From Emmonsiellopsis sp. PD_33 (Eukaryota; Ascomycota; Eurotiomycetes; Onygenales; Ajellomycetaceae), in NCBI GenBank assembly GCA_032988165.1, contig JANTQF010000271.1:1-47749 (forward strand): DNA of 47,749 nt, read 5' to 3'. A program made the position numbers and the translations under genes. The notes under the pieces are model-generated. The model was not told the DNA's origin and searched no databases. It saw nothing but the letters and a program-made list of their open reading frames with translations. Of the stretch, positions 1 through 11,447 are shown one piece after another (within the stretch, counting starts at the first letter, position 1; each line of letters opens with the position of its first letter).

Positions 1-129
1 CCCGTCCCGGCAGAATGTCGGACAAGGTGCCGGCCTCTCCCCGCGCGTGACAAAGACCCGACAACCCCCCGGGAGTGCGGGGGAGCGGGGTTTTTTAGAA
101 ATGGGGGCGTGAGCGGGGGGCGGCGAAGC

Positions 130-210
130 GGGGGGGGAGGGGGGGGTGGGGGGGGGGGGGGGGGTGGGGGGGGGGGGGGGGGGGGTGGGGGGGGGGGGGG
201 GGGGGGGGGG
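130..210 (+). repeat. Poly-G tract (poly-C on the coding strand of the neighbouring gene)
   Basis: This is a near-pure run of G broken only by A at 138 and T at 147, 165 and 186. It lies inside what should be the seventh intron of the DNMT5-like gene, read on the minus strand, just downstream of a TACTAAC branch-like site at about 222-228. Long homopolymers of this kind can form quadruplex DNA and are also frequent sites of assembly error, so the sequence to its left (1-129) should be treated with caution. Confidence 0.9.
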
Positions 211-285
211 TTGGTTAGTATGTGGTTGTGCATGAAATATGCAAGAAGGGGGAGGTTATATATGGGAAAGGGGGTATCAACTCAC

Positions 286-3200
286 AACCCCGCCGCGGTA
301 ACATCCCCAAGCTGCAAAACCGCCACCCGACTCCGAACCCTCTCCCTCCCCATCTGAAAGTCCGCCAGCTGCTTCGACGCCGCGGCCCGATCGCTCCCGC
401 CAACGGTCAGATGCGGGATCCCTGCCCGCCGCAACGCCGCCGATGCCGCCGTCATCAGGTCTTCGAATTGGATGAATAGCAGTACCTGATCATCTGCGGG
501 GATGCGCGTGGTGTCTTGGAGCAGGTTAATCAGGTCTAGAAACTTCGTGCTGCCGTATTCTTCCCACTTGTTCTCGTCTGGGCTGTGGCTGCCGGCGGTA
601 AACGCAACGTCTGAGTACCTAATCATCCGATACCCCTCCGCTCCACCGCCACATGCAGGCAGTCGGCATTTGCCCTGTATCTTTGCGAGCTCGGTGCAGG
701 GTGCGCAGAAGGCGTGACCGCATTCGCCTAGGATAGTTAAGGAGGTCGGGTCGGATAGGCGGTTGAAGCAGGATGCGCAGGCAAAGACGTCGTCTGGGCG
801 GGGTTCTTGGTAGGAGCGGACGACGACGAAGAGGCGCGCGGCGCGGACGCGGATGAGTGCTTCGTCGATGAGGCGGCGTAGGGTGTCGGTGCAGTGGTTT
901 AGGTCGCTGAGGAATTCGGCTGGTGTGACGGGATAAGGGGGGCGGTTTTTCTGGGGGGCATGTTAGTTTTGTGTGTTTATACCCGTGGGGTAGGGTATAT
1001 TGGATTACCTCTTGTGTCGTTTGATAGTAATACTTGCCATCATCCGGAGTACGAGTTGCAAGCACGGAAGCAATTGCTTTCTGGAAACAGTTCGTAACAA
1101 CCAAATCCCCCGCTCCGTTCGCCTGGAGGTGTTTTATCAGGGTACCAAAATGCGTCGGCCCCTCAATGTTAGATTCCAGCCAAAATGCATGACGGAGTTT
1201 CTTTATGATGTCCATTCCCAAGTCATCGAGTTGTTGATCTCGCGTGAACACCTCCTTTTCTTTCTGCGTTTCCTTGCCTGAAACAGGCTCAGGGCTATCC
1301 CCCAGTTCAGATACTCCAGAACTTCTCTCATCATGACTCCACAAACTCTCTCCAGTTTCAGACCCTGTGGCTGAAGAGTAATCATCAATTACCGTCCCTG
1401 TAGTCGCGATTTTCTCAATCAACCGTTTCCCCATGACCTTTTCAAGCGGGACGAAGAGAGAGCAACATTTCAGAAGCGCCTCTTCGGGCCCACTGCTATT
1501 TCCGAGTATAGCATCATTTCGAGAAATAGCTGATGTGTCGTACAGTCCTCTTCCATTTCGACGAAGTTTTAGATTTTGGGACATCAGCTGCATGAATAGT
1601 TCTAGGTAGGCGGCCCGTTCGCGCGGTGCGAGGGTGACTGCGCATATATGTTCGGTCCAGGGGATTTCGTCGATTCCGGGAGAGTTCTAAATACGTTAGT
1701 ATTTTAATGTCACTATAAGCGCGACTGCACGAACCTTTCTCATAAACCGGTCGAGAAACTCTTGAGCCACTTCGTGTCGTCGCCTATGCCATGCCGCGCT
1801 ATGTCGAGTAATGAAGGGTTGGAATTGTTCCGCATCTGCACAGGAGTCAGCACATGCCGCATGTGGATACGCGAATATTTCTGCAAATACCCGTCTGCTC
1901 TCGTTGAAGAGTCCTCAGTCTCTCATTCTCTGTCTTTCCACGCTCATCATCGTCAACGCCCAGTGTGATCCCAAGGAAAGGAGAAAACGATTTGACATCG
2001 GCAAAATCGTTCAAAGGCGGCGTGCCAGATAGAATCCATTTACTTCTTGCAGGAATGGCAAGCACGGATGAGTAGTTGCGATCCTTTGAGTAGGTAAACT
2101 CGTCTATAACAATGCGATTGAACTCGAACATGTGGATTAGGGGAGATTGTAGATTTCTCCAGTCGTTCTGGGACTTTTGTAGTTGGAACGTTTTGTCCGC
2201 TTCGGTGCCGGGTTCCTTGGATGCAGCCTTTGGTTTGGCCTTTGGTCGCTTGGATTGAGAGGCATCGTTTGTTACTGCATGTAGCTCCTCGTTCCCTTCA
2301 TTTTCTACTCGTTTCCGCTTCCTATCTTGTGCGCTCGGATTTGGCATATCATTCAGCGATGCTTCTGCAACTTGTTTGCCAGTGGCCTCCTTATTCCCCT
2401 TATCTTGTTGCAGCCTCTCTTTAAGTTTCTTCAGATACTCCTGAAACTTCTGCCCCTTGAGCCGTCTTGACGGTTTGAACCTCGAATATCCACCGCTATT
2501 CTTCAAATTCGTTTCCTTAGTGATGATATTTTGAAGCACTGCGTCTGGGCCCTTGGTTAGCAAAAGATTGACATGCTCTCTAACAGCAACCATGGTGTCA
2601 TGCAGCCATTCATCAAAGATACGGCCCTCTCCCTTGGGCACCTCAGGAGTTGCACCGAAAAGCTCCATCTTATCATAGTAACTTGCACCCCGCACAACAG
2701 ACGTCGAAAGCAGGATGATATCCGCATCTTCAAAGCGGCGAATTGTTAGTAAACGAGACGCAGAGATTGACTTGATTTCCAAAATATTATACTTCTTTCC
2801 CAAAAATTTGGTAACTTCACGGGACCACTGGTCAATCAAGTGCTGGGGAACAACAATCAAGGTTGCCTTGATTGGGATTGCACCATCCATAGATTCGGGC
2901 ACGTTGGTTGAATCTTTGGCGTATTGCGAGTCAATTAATCCAAGAGTGATGGCAGTTTTACCGTATCCAACGTCATCTCCCAAAATCCCTCCGCGAACAG
3001 TATGGCTCGTCGTTGCTTTCGCTTCGGCTCTCCAGTTTACTATTGGTAGCATGGCTTCCACAACTTCCTCCTCTTCAAAAGGTTGGGTATTATCATCTTC
3101 CTGTTTCTTCATCCATGTAAGTGAACGTAGTTGTTCCGGGCGGAGTGGAAAGGACTTAAATCCAGGGGGCTGGGCCGATTCATTGTCGTCTTTGTTATTC

Positions 3201-6200
3201 CTCTCCTGAAGGGTAGGGAGACGTTGGCGGACGAAACCAATATTGTCGACGCGGAGACGCCACTGCAACGACAGATTATCCTTCTTTCCAAGTTTCCCTC
3301 TAGCCTGATGAAGAAGCGTAACCACGTTCAAACACAATCTCACATGCGCTATAGATTCGTCGTCAATTTTGGTAAATCCAAGAAATGAAGCTGGGCGTTT
3401 CTTTATATTTCGTTCGTAAATTGCGGCATCCTCGGTATTTTCATACGCGTAGACCCGATCCTTTTCATCCAGTGCCCACATCAGTCGAGGCTTTCGAGGA
3501 GCACAAACAAGGCATTCTTTATTGCATTCTTCATAATCCAGATCGATACTCTTCCAGTTGGAAAATTGTGTGACAGAGCTGGCCTGTTGCAGCAGCCATG
3601 AGAGGCCCTTTAGGACCATAGGGGATTCAATCAGATTTGACGCTCTCCATATGCCGGATTCCCAAGACAGTTCGGGGCAGCTTGCAGGGACAGAGCATGT
3701 GAGCAAAGGAATATAGGATTCCAAACAATTAGACATGTTTATCCTAAGCAATGCCTCAGAATCTGGTGTTCGATATATCGTCGGCGCTGATGGAAGGTAA
3801 ACACCAAGAGATATCTGTTCATAAGCGGCCCGTTTGCGAAACCAACAGCGAACGGATTTGGGGTCCTGAGAAATTCCAGCTGCGTCCCAGCTCGGACGCA
3901 CCTCAGCAATCGTATTACGTGACTCGCCAATATCCAATCGATCATGATCCAGTGCAAAAACCCAAGAATCAAACTCCGAAGGACCAATTTCTGTAGGGTC
4001 TAAGAAAAAATAAATAGGAGGCTCGGAGGTGGACGTTATTTTTCGATGCAAGCTCCCGCTGGCGGCGCCGCAGTCTTGCAGAAGCTCATAGTCCCCGCGA
4101 ATATCAAACTCCAGGTTTGCCATGGCAGCATCGCTTCCAGAAACATTGATTTGGTTCCACACTTGACCGTTGATGTGTTGCGGATGTTTCAAACCAGCTT
4201 TTGCTCCATTGGATGGGACTAGGTTACCACTCCCGGAGACGGTAACGTCAAAGTACGAACTAATTGGCGAGTTGATATGCCAAACTCCATGTAATAGATT
4301 GTCGCCGGATGGCATCATGCAAGCAATAGGGGACCGGAGGATCTCTCTGAGGGGAGAGTTGCTTGGTTCCTTTTTTGGTGGGACGATATAAAGGGCCCAA
4401 AGCAGTCTCCCTGATGAGCTGGTCAGTTTCAATACCGAGCGAGAACCCTCATAAGTAACTGTCCAGGATGTATGTCGGGTGGTGCCCTGAAAACGAAGCT
4501 CCTCTCCTAGGGCGGGAAGGAGAACCTGGACATAGTCCTCCCACGCGGCCATAGCGTCCGTTGACATATAATCCTCCCGTAGTTCTTGAAACATATCGAT
4601 GGTAAGTCCATTGATTTGCACCCTCATGGGAAGTTGTTGCTTGAGCTGGTTTTCGAAGTCGACAGCACAAATCCGCTCAATAAGCTTCTCTTTAGGGATC
4701 GGTTGATACTCGTGGATGGGATTGCGACCACAGCTTTTGCAAGCTGTGAACCCGCATTTGCAACATTCCAACATGTCCGTTCTTTTGGTTAGAATTTTTC
4801 CTTCACAAATACACATTCTGGAGCTCTGCATGGCAGCCTTGAGCAGCTCTGATGGTGATAGCATGTTTGCTTCGTCTGCGGTGATCATTACCATCGGTAT
4901 GGTTTGTTCATCCACGAGCAGAATTTGGGGCTTTTGATGTTCTTTTTGCTTCGGGATGCCTTGCGCGGCTTGATCTGGAGCGAGAGCTTCATATCCTAGG
5001 ATCAAGGCACTCATAATCGCGGCTCCGACAACTGTAGAGCTCATTGCATTCCCTGCAAGATCATGTAGATCCCGCTGACCGTCATTACTCAACAGTAGCC
5101 TATCAATCGGTATTCCTTGCAAAGCTAATGCCTCTATGCCCAGAAGAGGCCCGCCTCTAGATGTGACAAAGTGCTGGCCCCGAGGAGTCAAACATCCAGC
5201 AACTCCAGACGCACGCTGGTCTAGTTCACGGTCAAGTCCCTGAGAGAGATCGATAATCCGGCTATCCTCGAAGTTAGTGGAGATCATAAAATAAGAAGTG
5301 AGAGTCCTTACGATTTAAAGCTGATATCATAACCTCGAATAATGCTGCGTAGGTAGTTGACATCAAGCGTGTCCCAAACACGTTCTGTTTGCGCCTTACT
5401 CCATCCGTGCCAATAAAAATCCGGCATTTGACAAGTTCCGTTGTCCTGCCAGCGGGTAAGGGGTCGCTTGTCGCCGAGCCCCTCTCGCATCCTATATCTG
5501 AGGTGACGGGCCTTGTATCGCGTCCAATCAACCGCTTGGCGGTCTCTGACAGGGTTCATAGAGATATCGTCAATGGCATCCTGCAAACGGGGGTCGTCAT
5601 TTTTGAGTAAGAACTGGGTAACTGGCGAACTCGCTGGGCGTTCGAACAGTTTCATCATCTTCGCAAATATAGATGATTTGGGGTCACCGGGTGGTTCTGT
5701 TGCAAGTCTAGTTTGATCGATGCAAAGCATATATCCTCGCTCGCGAGTTTGTGGCAGGTAATAGTTCTTGGTGTCGATTTTGATATGGTAAGCGTGGTAA
5801 TCCATCTCTTTGAAGGTATCCCGGATATGGCTCCACGGGGCACCGCAAACATTTTCAAGAACCACTAATGGCGGTCTACAGCGTTGGACATATCGCAACA
5901 CGCTGAAAAATGTATGACCTGATTCTCCCATTTCGTCCAATGCTTTGCGATAGAGGTTCAAGTTGGAGAAGTCGACACAGGAGAACCCAACCACGAGAAG
6001 ATCCAAATTCAGGGGTACCTCCCTCAACGAGCCAAAGGCAGTGGTTCTTGAAAAAATCAATTAGTATGAAATCATTTCTCTAGCAGGCGATTTCTTACGC
6101 TTCATCAGCAACCAGTTCATTGACATCGCGAAAAATGATATCAGGAGAGAAGTTCCGTTGGATATATGACTGCTTAAAAGGGTCTATCTCAGCACTAAAT

Positions 6201-6830
6201 AAATGGTGCATGTTGAAGGTTTTGCCAAAGATGCGTTTGAAACCTAAGTTAAATTAGCAAAGCAACAAGAGAATCGATATGGGAGTCCATACTGTCCATC
6301 ACCATTTCCAAAGCAAGAAGTGGGGCTTCAGTCCCAGAGCACATCGTGGCGACGCGAAGATGGCGGGAGCCAAGATGTTTGAGAAAGTTATCAAAGCCAT
6401 TCCTCTCCGCATTGACAGAAATGTCGTCAAAAATGTCCTCGATTTTGCTGATTGGGGGAAGGCTACGATTTAAGCCGGGCTTTGGCTTTTTCCCGGGCAT
6501 GGACGAATACTTGCCCCGCAGAATTTCAGGTGGATAATCTATGAGGATGTTTGGAGCATCGTCCTCTAGGACAGGGGCCTTTTCAGGGCCAGAGGTTTCG
6601 GATATGGAGCTTTCGGTTTCCACATAAGCATCGGGAGACGTACAGCCTGAGGTGTCAGTGTTAGAGCTTCCAGTCGAGCCCAGGTCGCTTGGGTCAGTGG
6701 ACACATCTTGCATATCGCACTCCGGAATCGCGTCAAAGGGCTGACTCGGGGACTCTTCTTGAGCTACCATTTGAAGCTGGTATCCCAAAAATCGTGCTGG
6801 GTCAGGAGGAGGCTCCCCTGGCGTCTCCAT
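286..6830 (-). CDS. DNMT5-like DNA methyltransferase / SNF2 ATPase / RING protein, 3' end missing
   Basis: Probable CG-maintenance cytosine-5 DNA methyltransferase of the DNMT5 (Rad8-related) family, acting on chromatin in the nucleus. Minus-strand exons are 6830-6293, 6243-6099, 6046-5312, 5261-1891, 1835-1735, 1686-1009 and 950-286; introns are 48-58 nt and all junctions keep frame. The model gives about 2,077 residues and is incomplete. In order: acidic low-complexity N-terminus (1-150); motif I TMCSGTEAP; acidic motif FSAEID; motif IV GFSCVDFS with the catalytic Cys near 251; ENV near 292; QTRER near 327; motifs IX/X LTPRG and GNAMSS; a Cys-rich zinc finger (about 623-651); Walker A DDVGYGKT (1235-1242); DEFT (1526); SGTP (1551); RING (1914-1956); and the start of helicase C, ending at GDVTAAGL. 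Lys/Arg-rich NLS-like stretches lie before DEFT. There is no visible chromodomain. Helicase motifs after V would lie beyond the donor GTGAGT at 285. Confidence 0.9.
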
Positions 6831-8454
6831 TTTAAGATGATAGCTCGGTAATACTTTCGGGCCAAGAGAAGGTTAGAAAGCGCCGCGTGGTGGGAGGCAA
6901 CGAACTGGTGTATTGCAGGTAACAACTAATCAAACAAGCCAAAAAGTACACACTTTCTCCAAGATTCCTGATGGAACCAAAAGCTGGAGTTCAAAAATGA
7001 GAGCAGTGGTAGGGGGGAAGTCCAGGTGAATTCACGTGACAGAATGTTGTGAAGGGGCAGAGTGTGGTGTTTGTTGACAGGTCAGGGTGTCGGACGGCCC
7101 AAGAAGGGAAATTATTGTAGGCTGAATACAGCCGCACAGCAACCAATTTGCCCTGCATGGAATCCAGGGGCAGCTCATAAAGAAAGGTTTGGTCATCTTT
7201 GACAGTGTTCTAGGAGTCCAGAGAATCAGGTCCTGTGGTGCAAGAAGTATTGGATTACATGTCCTCGCCTCCATCAATTCTGCCTAGATGCCAGAACATC
7301 GAGCTGTATAGGACGCGAAAGGAATCAACTGGGAGTCATATCGCGAGCAGCAAACCGGGAAAACTGACTCGAGCATCGCAATGTCTCACAATTGGGTATT
7401 CGGAAACCATTCAGACATATCCCTAGGTCGTCTCAACGAACCTTAGAATGGCTAACATGCCCAGCTTTAGATCCATATCCAAGTAGTAAAACCCCCCATC
7501 GAAGCCCTCCTTTGGCAGGGCCGGTGGGGAATAACAGGATACATGACAGGCACTGCAACAAAGCAAGTCATAAATCTTAAAAAGAGCAGAAATGACCTTA
7601 GGAAATCAATAGACAAGGTCAAGGCGACCATCATTGGTGTGGCTCTATGCTCTCCTCGAAGAGCCACACACATGGAAATAGAGTGTGACTGCGGCCAAGA
7701 GCATAGTAGGGCCCAGAAAGCTAGCAGCACAATGAAAACATATAAAGGGTCTTTTCCTGGCTTAAAGAGGGTAGAGCAGACAAAGGAGCTTCCGTTGAGG
7801 TGAGTGGAGAGAAAGGAAAGCATAAAATTGAAGAGGGCATGGTGGGTTTACAACTAAGGATGGCTGAGAGGGTCAAACCGCTGCTGCTATTAAAATCGCT
7901 CATAGACACATGAACAAATCAAAGTAAACAGAGGAAAAGACAAGATTCGCAATGGCTGTTATTTGGAATACAAAATGCCTTTAATGGAGGAGGTGAGGTT
8001 GAAATACGGTTATCACGTGTGGAGCGGAAAGAGTTAGTAGGGTTGGTCCCTGTCGATCCGCTGTTTGGGCAGATATAGAGTTGGAACGTCTGGGTAATCC
8101 ATTAGGATTGTTGGAATTCAATTTGTAAAGGGTTCAACCTAAGTCTACACACATTTGATGCTAGGAGAGAGCATACTATTATCATATTCCAATAAAAATA
8201 AAATCACAATGCTAGGGCACAGCAAATGCTGGACGGTTCCCTCGGGCAAAACAGAATGTAAGGTTGTATTTTGTCTTCATCGTACCCCTGATCGCCAGTA
8301 TACAGTGTTGCGTAATTCCAAAATCGGAAAAGAAGAAAGAAATAGCAATCAAATCGCCGCCGTTACGCCGTGTTCCCGTAGTATCATCCAGTCCCACCGC
8401 AGGGTTCGAAATTAAAAATGTCAAAAAAATAGTTAGCTGGCGTGAGCCACAATA
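6831..8454. other. Intergenic: DNMT5-like 5' flank and CstF-64 3' flank
   Basis: About 1.6 kb lies between two minus-strand genes. I see no convincing gene. It should hold the promoter and 5' UTR of the methyltransferase gene and the 3' UTR of the CstF-64 gene. The one structured item is a perfect 10-bp inverted repeat at 7637-7646 and 7660-7669 with a 13-nt loop. Open frames here are short and lack recognisable motifs. Confidence 0.6.
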
Positions 8455-9439
8455 TTACCGCATTCCTCCTTGCATCAACTGCTGTCTTAGCATCATTATC
8501 TGGGCTCGCTCCGTCGGTGGTAGGGCATCAATAGCAGATTGTGGCATGCTCAGCACTTGCTGGATGAGTTCTTCTTGTCCGGGGATCTGCGCTGGAGGCT
8601 GTTGGGGTGGTTGCTGAGGGGGTATTGGTGGAGGCACAAAAGGTGTATGTTGGACGGGAGGAGTAGATATTTGGCCAGGGACTGGCGGATATGGTTGGTA
8701 TTGTTGAGGGATATGAGGTGGGGGTTGAGCTTGAGGTGGCTGGGCGGACGGCTGTGATGCCTGTTCAACAACAGATCCGAGAACGCCGTAGTCGACAAGA
8801 TTCATGAGCAAGAGAGCTTGGAATATAGCATATGCCAAATGGGGAGCTTGTCTCAATAGCTCTGTTGCGCGCGCGGGATCCGCCATCACGAGAGATTTCA
8901 TCTGGGTTATAACATCGAGGAGTTGAGGAGCTGGGAGGGAGGCGAGGGTTTGTGAGATGGCGTTCGGGCACGTAAGATTTGGTGGCAGTTCGGTCCCAGG
9001 AGGCAATGGCGGGAGTACAGGGGCTTGTCCTTGCATAGCAGACTGGTCCTGTCCCTGCATCCCCTGCATCAGGCCCTGTTGAGAGTAATCTGGCGGGACG
9101 GAATCCTTCTCGTTGTTGTGTGGCCAATCCACCCTTATTTTCCGCCCCATAATCTCGTAATCATTCAAGTTCCGCACGGCGGAAGCCGCGGCATCTGCGT
9201 CTGCGAAATCGGCAAATCCATATCCCTTGGGTTTTCCGGTTTCTGGGTTGATCATCAACCGGAACTTCGTGACCGTGCCCGCTGAGCTAAGTATGTCTTT
9301 CACCTGCTCCTCCGTGAGATCTAAAAGAACTATTAGTAAAATGCCCGAATTAACCTATACTATCACAAACTCATAAGATCAACATACTGTATGGGATATT
9401 CCCAAGGAAGACGCTTTTACCAAAGCGATCGGGCGGCAT
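8455..9439 (-). CDS. RNA15: Cleavage stimulation factor CstF-64 / Rna15 homologue
   Basis: RNA-binding subunit of the nuclear pre-mRNA 3'-end cleavage and polyadenylation machinery, which recognises the U/GU-rich element downstream of the poly(A) site. Exons are 9439-9388 and 9320-8455, with a 67-nt intron (GTATGT donor, TTTTAG acceptor), giving 305 residues. The start MPPDRFGKSVFLGNIPY opens an RRM: RNP2 is VFLGNI and RNP1 is KGYGFADF. A hinge domain follows (LPAPQLLDVITQMKSLV through a run of Leu/Ala helices), which in the family binds CstF-77/symplekin. Then comes a Pro/Gln-rich linker and the compact C-terminal domain ending near LPPTERAQIMMLRQQL, which contacts Pcf11 in homologues. The length fits fungal Rna15/Ctf1. 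The gene is divergent from prohibitin-2, with 367 bp between the start codons. Confidence 0.95.
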
Positions 9440-9806
9440 ATTCACAGCTGGCACCAAGCTCGGTGCTTGTTGGCGACAGGATAGCAGAAGAAATCAACGG
9501 CGACGTGCACAGGGTAAATAGCCACGTGGCTCAAAGGGACAGATTATCGCAGTAGGCGCACCGTCAAAACGCGTCGGATTGATGATGGTCCAACAGCTTC
9601 AAGTTCTCTTTCTCTCCATCGCAAATGTCACAGAACTGCGCTTGAGGTCTCTATTGCGCGCCGGACAAGCACCACCCACGCCTTGCCCCATCCGGCCTAG
9701 CGTCTTTGCTCCGAACTTTTGATCTCACTTCCTCCAACTCCGATTGATGTCAGTCAAGCCCTGAGAACCAGCCGACTCTATCTTCCCCATCCTCTTTAAC
9801 GCAATC
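9440..9806. promoter_or_regulatory. Shared divergent promoter region of CstF-64 and prohibitin-2
   Basis: These 367 bp separate the start codons of two divergently transcribed housekeeping genes and must hold both 5' UTRs and core promoters. I see no clear TATA box. The stretch is CpG-containing and pyrimidine-rich near the prohibitin start. Bidirectional promoter function is inferred from layout only. Confidence 0.6.
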
Positions 9807-10917
9807 ATGGCAGGCGATCCCCGCGAGACGTGGCAGAGGCTGCAAAATTCACTGCAGCAGCGGAGAGGCGGCGGCTTTCCCGGTGGAAACCCGCGCAGTC
9901 TCCTGCTCCCCGTCGCCCTGGTTGCTCTGGGTGTCGGAGCATATGGACTCAACAATTCGCTTTTTAACGGTGAGTTGCCGGATGAGGTTTATGACTATTA
10001 AAGTTCCCGGTTTGACTAACACGTTCTCTTCTATCGTCTAGTCGATGGTGGTCACCGGGCGATCAAGTATACGAGAATAGGTGGTGTTAAGAAGGAAATC
10101 TATAGCGAGGGTTAGCTTCCGCTCATTCAAATATGCACCGGAATCCCAGGCTAATTTGCTGGAAGGTACTCATTTCCGAATCCCATGGCTTGAGACCCCA
10201 ATCATCTACGACGTTCGTGCGAAGCCGCGCAATGTTGCATCTCTCACGGGAACCAAGGACTTGCAGATGGTGAACATCACCTGCCGTGTCCTGTCCCGTC
10301 CCAGAGTCGATGCTCTCCCTCAGATATATCGTACCCTTGGCACCGATTTCGACGAACGAGTCCTTCCTTCCATCGTCAATGAGGTGCTGAAGAGCGTCGT
10401 CGCACAATTCAACGCCAGTCAGCTCATCACTCAGCGAGAGAACGTCGCCCGTCTCGTGCGCGAGAACCTTGCCAGACGTGCTGCCCGCTTCAACATCACC
10501 CTTGACGATGTCTCCCTAACTGTACGACCCTCCTCATATCCCCTTGCCCTTTCTCAGAACAGCCCCAACTAACCATAGCCCTCCCGAATCTAGCACCTCG
10601 CCTTCTCCCCCGAATTCACCGCCGCTGTCGAAGCCAAACAGGTCGCGCAGCAGGAAGCCCAACGCGCCGCCTTCGTCGTCGACAAAGCCCGCCAAGAGAA
10701 ACAAGCCACCGTCGTGCGTGCCCAGGGTGAGGCCCGTTCCGCCCAGCTGATCGGTGAAGCCATCAAGAAGAGCAAGGCATACATCGAGCTCCGGAAACTG
10801 GAGAACGCCCGGAACATCGCCACGATCTTGCAAGAAGCTGGTGGCAAGAACAAGCTGTACTTGGATTCCGAGGGACTGGGGTTGAATGTTAATGTTAAGC
10901 CAGAGTCGAGCGATTAG
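9807..10917 (+). CDS. phb2: Prohibitin-2 (mitochondrial inner-membrane prohibitin subunit)
   Basis: Subunit of the ring-shaped prohibitin complex of the mitochondrial inner membrane, which scaffolds and regulates m-AAA protease, cardiolipin organisation and cristae. Exons are 9807-9969, 10042-10110, 10166-10521 and 10594-10917; introns are 72, 55 and 72 nt and all junctions keep frame. The product is 303 residues, close to the usual size. It has a short basic N-terminus, a hydrophobic anchor (LLLPVALVALGVGAYGL, about 32-48), then the SPFH/band-7 domain with the typical EGTHFRIPW, the RVLSRP stretch, YRTLGTDFDERVLPSI and LVRENL. A C-terminal Ala/Lys/Glu coiled coil contains EAKQVAQQEAQRAAF. 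The second intron ends in an unusual AAG acceptor, but the protein is continuous across it. The ATG context is AATCATGG. Confidence 0.96.
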
Positions 10918-11447
10918 GGGGATGGATGATGGCATTATGTGAGGGGCAGAAAGTTGATGATTGGTTTTCCGCGGTTTCTATCGAAATGGCCTATCTGTCT
11001 GAATTGACCCAAAGCGTTCAGTGCAAATTTTGCTCAAAGGTTCGAGAGAGGCGCGTCGTGTATAAATAAATATCCTACCTAGCTTATTCTCCGTTTTCGT
11101 TACTCTTGCTTTTTGTTTAAACTGTTTTAACTCAACCACCATGTACTGGGAGAAAAATGGGTCGAGAGAGAGAAAAAAGAATATCAAACATCTCCAATTT
11201 AATTAACCTAGAAAAACGAAACCGAAAATACGAATCCTCAGTAACTACTCAAGTTTTGCCTTTGGATTCATAAAAGATGTACCAAGGGCATGCATGTCAT
11301 TCAACGCTCAACGTTTGTTGATATTTTTTGCCTATGCAATGCAAGAAAATACATGCTTAAGGAGAAGACATTCTTGCCATTGGTGGCCTATTTGTAAATT
11401 AACTACTCCGTAGTTATAGGGCATTGGTAGAAATTGAAAGTAGGAGA
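10918..11447. other. Intergenic: prohibitin-2 3' flank
   Basis: AT-leaning sequence downstream of prohibitin-2 that runs into the decayed 3' edge of an RCC1-like fragment. It presumably holds the 3' UTR and poly(A) signals. I see no gene and no structured repeat. Confidence 0.5.

Noticed and set aside
109..357. Open frame of Gly-rich protein across the poly-G tract
   Set aside because: It is produced by the homopolymer and lies antisense to an intron of the DNMT5-like gene.
5265..5311. Alternative GAG acceptor for intron 3 of the DNMT5-like gene
   Set aside because: It breaks the reading frame; the TAG acceptor at 5262-5264 keeps it.
7467..7823. 118-codon minus-strand frame with hydrophobic stretches
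   Set aside because: No family motif and no supporting splice structure; it overlaps the hairpin and likely 5' flank of the methyltransferase gene. It remains a weak possibility for a small membrane protein.
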